DNA of 5,768 bases, taken from the NCBI GenBank assembly GCA_900552185.1, contig URYT01000119.1:1-5768 (forward strand). The letters run 5' to 3'. A program made the position numbers and the translations under genes. This document shows, in pieces, positions 3,804-5,768 of this stretch. Source of the stretch: an uncultured Collinsella sp. Lineage in GTDB: Bacteria > Actinomycetota > Coriobacteriia > Coriobacteriales > Coriobacteriaceae. The notes beneath the pieces are model-generated. The model saw only the letters and a list, made by a program, of their open reading frames with translations. It did not search any database and had not been told where the DNA came from. The stretch's first letter is position 1, and every line of letters starts with the position of its first letter.

Positions 3804-5768
3804 ATGAACGACTCCGTTGCCAAAACCTGTCGGCAGCGCCGCCTGTTTGCGCGATTCGCTTCCGTCTGCGTGCTCGTCGCGCTTGCGCTGCTGCTGTTGC
3901 CCGCCGTTGCACGTGCCGACGGGTATTCTATGACCCAAACCTACACCGGCGCCACGGTCGAGGCCGATGGATCGCTGACCGTTGTCGAGGGACGCCAGTT
4001 TGATTTCGACGACGACATCAACGGCGTGTTTTGGGAGATCAATACGGGCACCAACCAGCAGGGCGGCACGGCGGGCGTTGACGTGCTGAGTGTCGAGGAA
4101 GAGGACACCGCGTTTAACAAAGTCGATAGCGCGAACAAGGGCGATTCTGGCGTCTACACGGTCGAGCAGACCGGTGACGGCGTAAGGATTAAGGTGTTCA
4201 GCCCCCACGAGAGCGGCGACAGCGCGATCTATTACGTGAGCTACACCATGACCGGTGCGGTCATGAACTGGGCCGATACCGCCGAGCTCTACTGGAAGTT
4301 TGTGGGCGACGGCTGGTCCGCGGACTCCGATGACGTTGAGATGGAAGTGTACTTCGCAAATGCCGCTGCCGGGACGGCGGCCGTCAAGGGCGATAACTTC
4401 CGCGCATGGGGCCACGGCCCGCTGACGGGCGATGTATCGCTCGATGCGGACGAACCCATGGTCACCTATACCATTCCCTGCGTGCATCAGGGCGAATTCG
4501 CCGAGGCACGCATCGCCTTCCCTAGCGACTGGGTGCCGCAGCTTGCCGCTTCGGGCGAAGAGCGCATGTCAACGATCCTGAGCGAAGAGAAGGAATGGGC
4601 CGACGAAGCTAACGCCCGCCGCGCTCACGCTCGCATGATTGCCAATGCACTTGCCGTGCTAAGTGTTGTTGCGGCGGTGGTCTTTACCGGCACAATCGTT
4701 ATGCTCAAGCTGCGCAAGCGCAAGCCCAAGCCGCTTTTCCAGGACGAATATTTCCGCGATGTGCCTTCGGCCGACCATCCCGCCGTGCTTTCGGCCCTCA
4801 TGAGCTGGAACGAGGTGCCCGACCAGGCATATATCGCCACGCTCATGAAGCTCACTGACGACCGTGTGATCAAGCTGGAGCAGGCGACCGTGACCAAGGC
4901 CAAGAAGGGTCTGTTGGGGCGTGAAAAAGAAGAGCAGACGTATCGCGTGACGGTGAGTGATGCGGGCTGGAAGTCGGCCAAGGGCATTGACCACATGGTG
5001 CTCAAGGTCTTCTTTGCCGGTGCTAAGCCTGACGAGAACGGTGACCGTTCGCGCACGTTCGACGAGCTGCAGCACTACGTCAAGCAGCACGCTACACCCG
5101 TGGGTGATAAGCTCGAGGACTATCAGAACACCGTTAAGGGCAAGCTGGCCGATAGCGAGTACGTTGCCTCGGACGGCATTGTTGCAATGGTGTTTTGCCT
5201 GGTTCTTGGTATCCTGATTGCCTTTGTTCCCGTGGGATCCATTTTCTTTACCGATGGCGCACAGGCGAACATCACCGCCGCGGTTATCTCGGTGCCGATT
5301 GTGCTGGTGGGTATCGGCGTGGGCCTTACGTTTCGCCGCTTTACGCCGGAGGGCGCCGAGGTGGCGGCTCGCTGCAAGGCACTTAAGCATTGGCTCGAGG
5401 ACTTCACTCGTCTAAAGGAAGCCGTCCCGGGAGATCTGGTGCTGTGGAACAAGCTGCTGGTGATGGGCGTGGCGCTGGGTGTTTCCAAGGAAGTGCTGCG
5501 TCAGCTTGCCGAGGCCGTGCCGCCCGAGGTGCGCGAGGCCGACGGCTTCTATGACAATTATCCCTGCTACTGGTGGTACTACCATCATTACGGTATCGAG
5601 TCTCCGCTCGATTTGTTCGATGACGTGTATCACGAGAGCATCCGTGAGCTGGCGTCGAGCTCCGACAGCTCGGGCGGCGGCGGAGGCGGCGGCTCCTCCA
5701 CCCCGGATTCCTCCAGTGGCGACAGTGAAGTAGTGGAGCTGACTTACTGGTATTCCTGGACCGATAAG
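3804..5768 (+). CDS. DUF2207 family membrane protein (partial, 3' end beyond the window)
   Basis: The frame is open for 655 codons with no stop. Residues 1-38 are a signal peptide: basic QRR, a Leu/Val/Ala core and an ARA cleavage site before D39. Residues 39-278 form the extracellular DUF2207 domain (TYTGATVEADGSLTVVEG, then GVFWEIN). Helix 1 spans about 280-301 and is followed by the basic stop-transfer KLRKRKPKP, placing the next part in the cytosol. That part includes a winged-helix-like stretch near 324-360 (HPAVLSALMSW, YIATLMKLTDDRVIKLE). Two more helices lie at about 459-482 and 490-509. An aromatic cluster, CYWWYYHHY, is at 588-596. Then come seven glycines (624-630) and a Ser/Asp/Glu tail ending in TYWYSWTDK. 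The ATG is supported by AAAGGA with 7-base spacing. The family is common in actinobacteria and its function is not established; an envelope role is an inference. Confidence 0.9.
   Translation, partial: MNDSVAKTCRQRRLFARFASVCVLVALALLLLPAVARADGYSMTQTYTGATVEADGSLTVVEGRQFDFDDDINGVFWEINTGTNQQGGTAGVDVLSVEEEDTAFNKVDSANKGDSGVYTVEQTGDGVRIKVFSPHESGDSAIYYVSYTMTGAVMNWADTAELYWKFVGDGWSADSDDVEMEVYFANAAAGTAAVKGDNFRAWGHGPLTGDVSLDADEPMVTYTIPCVHQGEFAEARIAFPSDWVPQLAASGEERMSTILSEEKEWADEANARRAHARMIANALAVLSVVAAVVFTGTIVMLKLRKRKPKPLFQDEYFRDVPSADHPAVLSALMSWNEVPDQAYIATLMKLTDDRVIKLEQATVTKAKKGLLGREKEEQTYRVTVSDAGWKSAKGIDHMVLKVFFAGAKPDENGDRSRTFDELQHYVKQHATPVGDKLEDYQNTVKGKLADSEYVASDGIVAMVFCLVLGILIAFVPVGSIFFTDGAQANITAAVISVPIVLVGIGVGLTFRRFTPEGAEVAARCKALKHWLEDFTRLKEAVPGDLVLWNKLLVMGVALGVSKEVLRQLAEAVPPEVREADGFYDNYPCYWWYYHHYGIESPLDLFDDVYHESIRELASSSDSSGGGGGGGSSTPDSSSGDSEVVELTYWYSWTDK

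Noticed and set aside
3783..4487. Leftward open frame antisense to the DUF2207 gene (and similar ones at 4659-5390)
   Set aside because: The rightward frame has a signal peptide, membrane helices and a proper ribosome site. The antisense frames are shadows of its codon bias.

Overview
This GC-rich window is most like the chromosome of a Coriobacteriia-type gut actinobacterium, with Collinsella or a relative as the best guess. That rests on base composition, long spurious open frames on both strands, strong AAGGAG-type ribosome sites and the protein families present. It is a guess from style, since no taxonomic marker gene lies in the window.

Layout, left to right. Positions 1-863 hold a leftward operon: a DUF4342 protein (UBA/TS-N-like N-terminus plus a membrane hairpin) and, 18 bases downstream, the receiver domain of an OmpR-type response regulator cut by the window edge. 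Its likely promoter lies near 982-1009 and is flanked by a 22-base-period direct repeat that could be an operator. Rightward from about 1222 come a 79-residue two-helix membrane protein of unknown function and a calcineurin-like metallophosphoesterase (1547-2272). This converges, with a 15-base gap, on a leftward gene for glutamyl-Q tRNA(Asp) synthetase (gluQ, 2288-3289). The gluQ start has no Shine-Dalgarno and a TATACT box 7 bases upstream, so it may be leaderless.

The 514 bases between gluQ and the next gene are the least ordinary part. They contain a perfect 13-bp hairpin with a 10-base loop and no obvious gene to terminate, an imperfect hairpin whose loop can form a 7-bp pseudoknot with nearby sequence, a promoter-like pair upstream of both on the minus strand, and a 26-base-period direct repeat with small palindromes. 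Together they fit a leftward structured RNA of about 180 nt, either free-standing or a leader feeding toward gluQ. This is an inference from reading base pairs, not an identified family.

From 3804 to the right edge a secreted/membrane DUF2207 protein runs off the window (655 codons seen, no stop). It has a signal peptide, an extracellular domain, a transmembrane helix, a cytosolic domain, a second pair of helices and a low-complexity Gly/Ser/Asp tail.

The genes form several small independent units. A common theme for the two outer units is the cell envelope (DUF4342 with a two-component regulator; DUF2207), while gluQ belongs to tRNA modification. I see no CRISPR array, transposase, phage gene or tRNA/rRNA gene.
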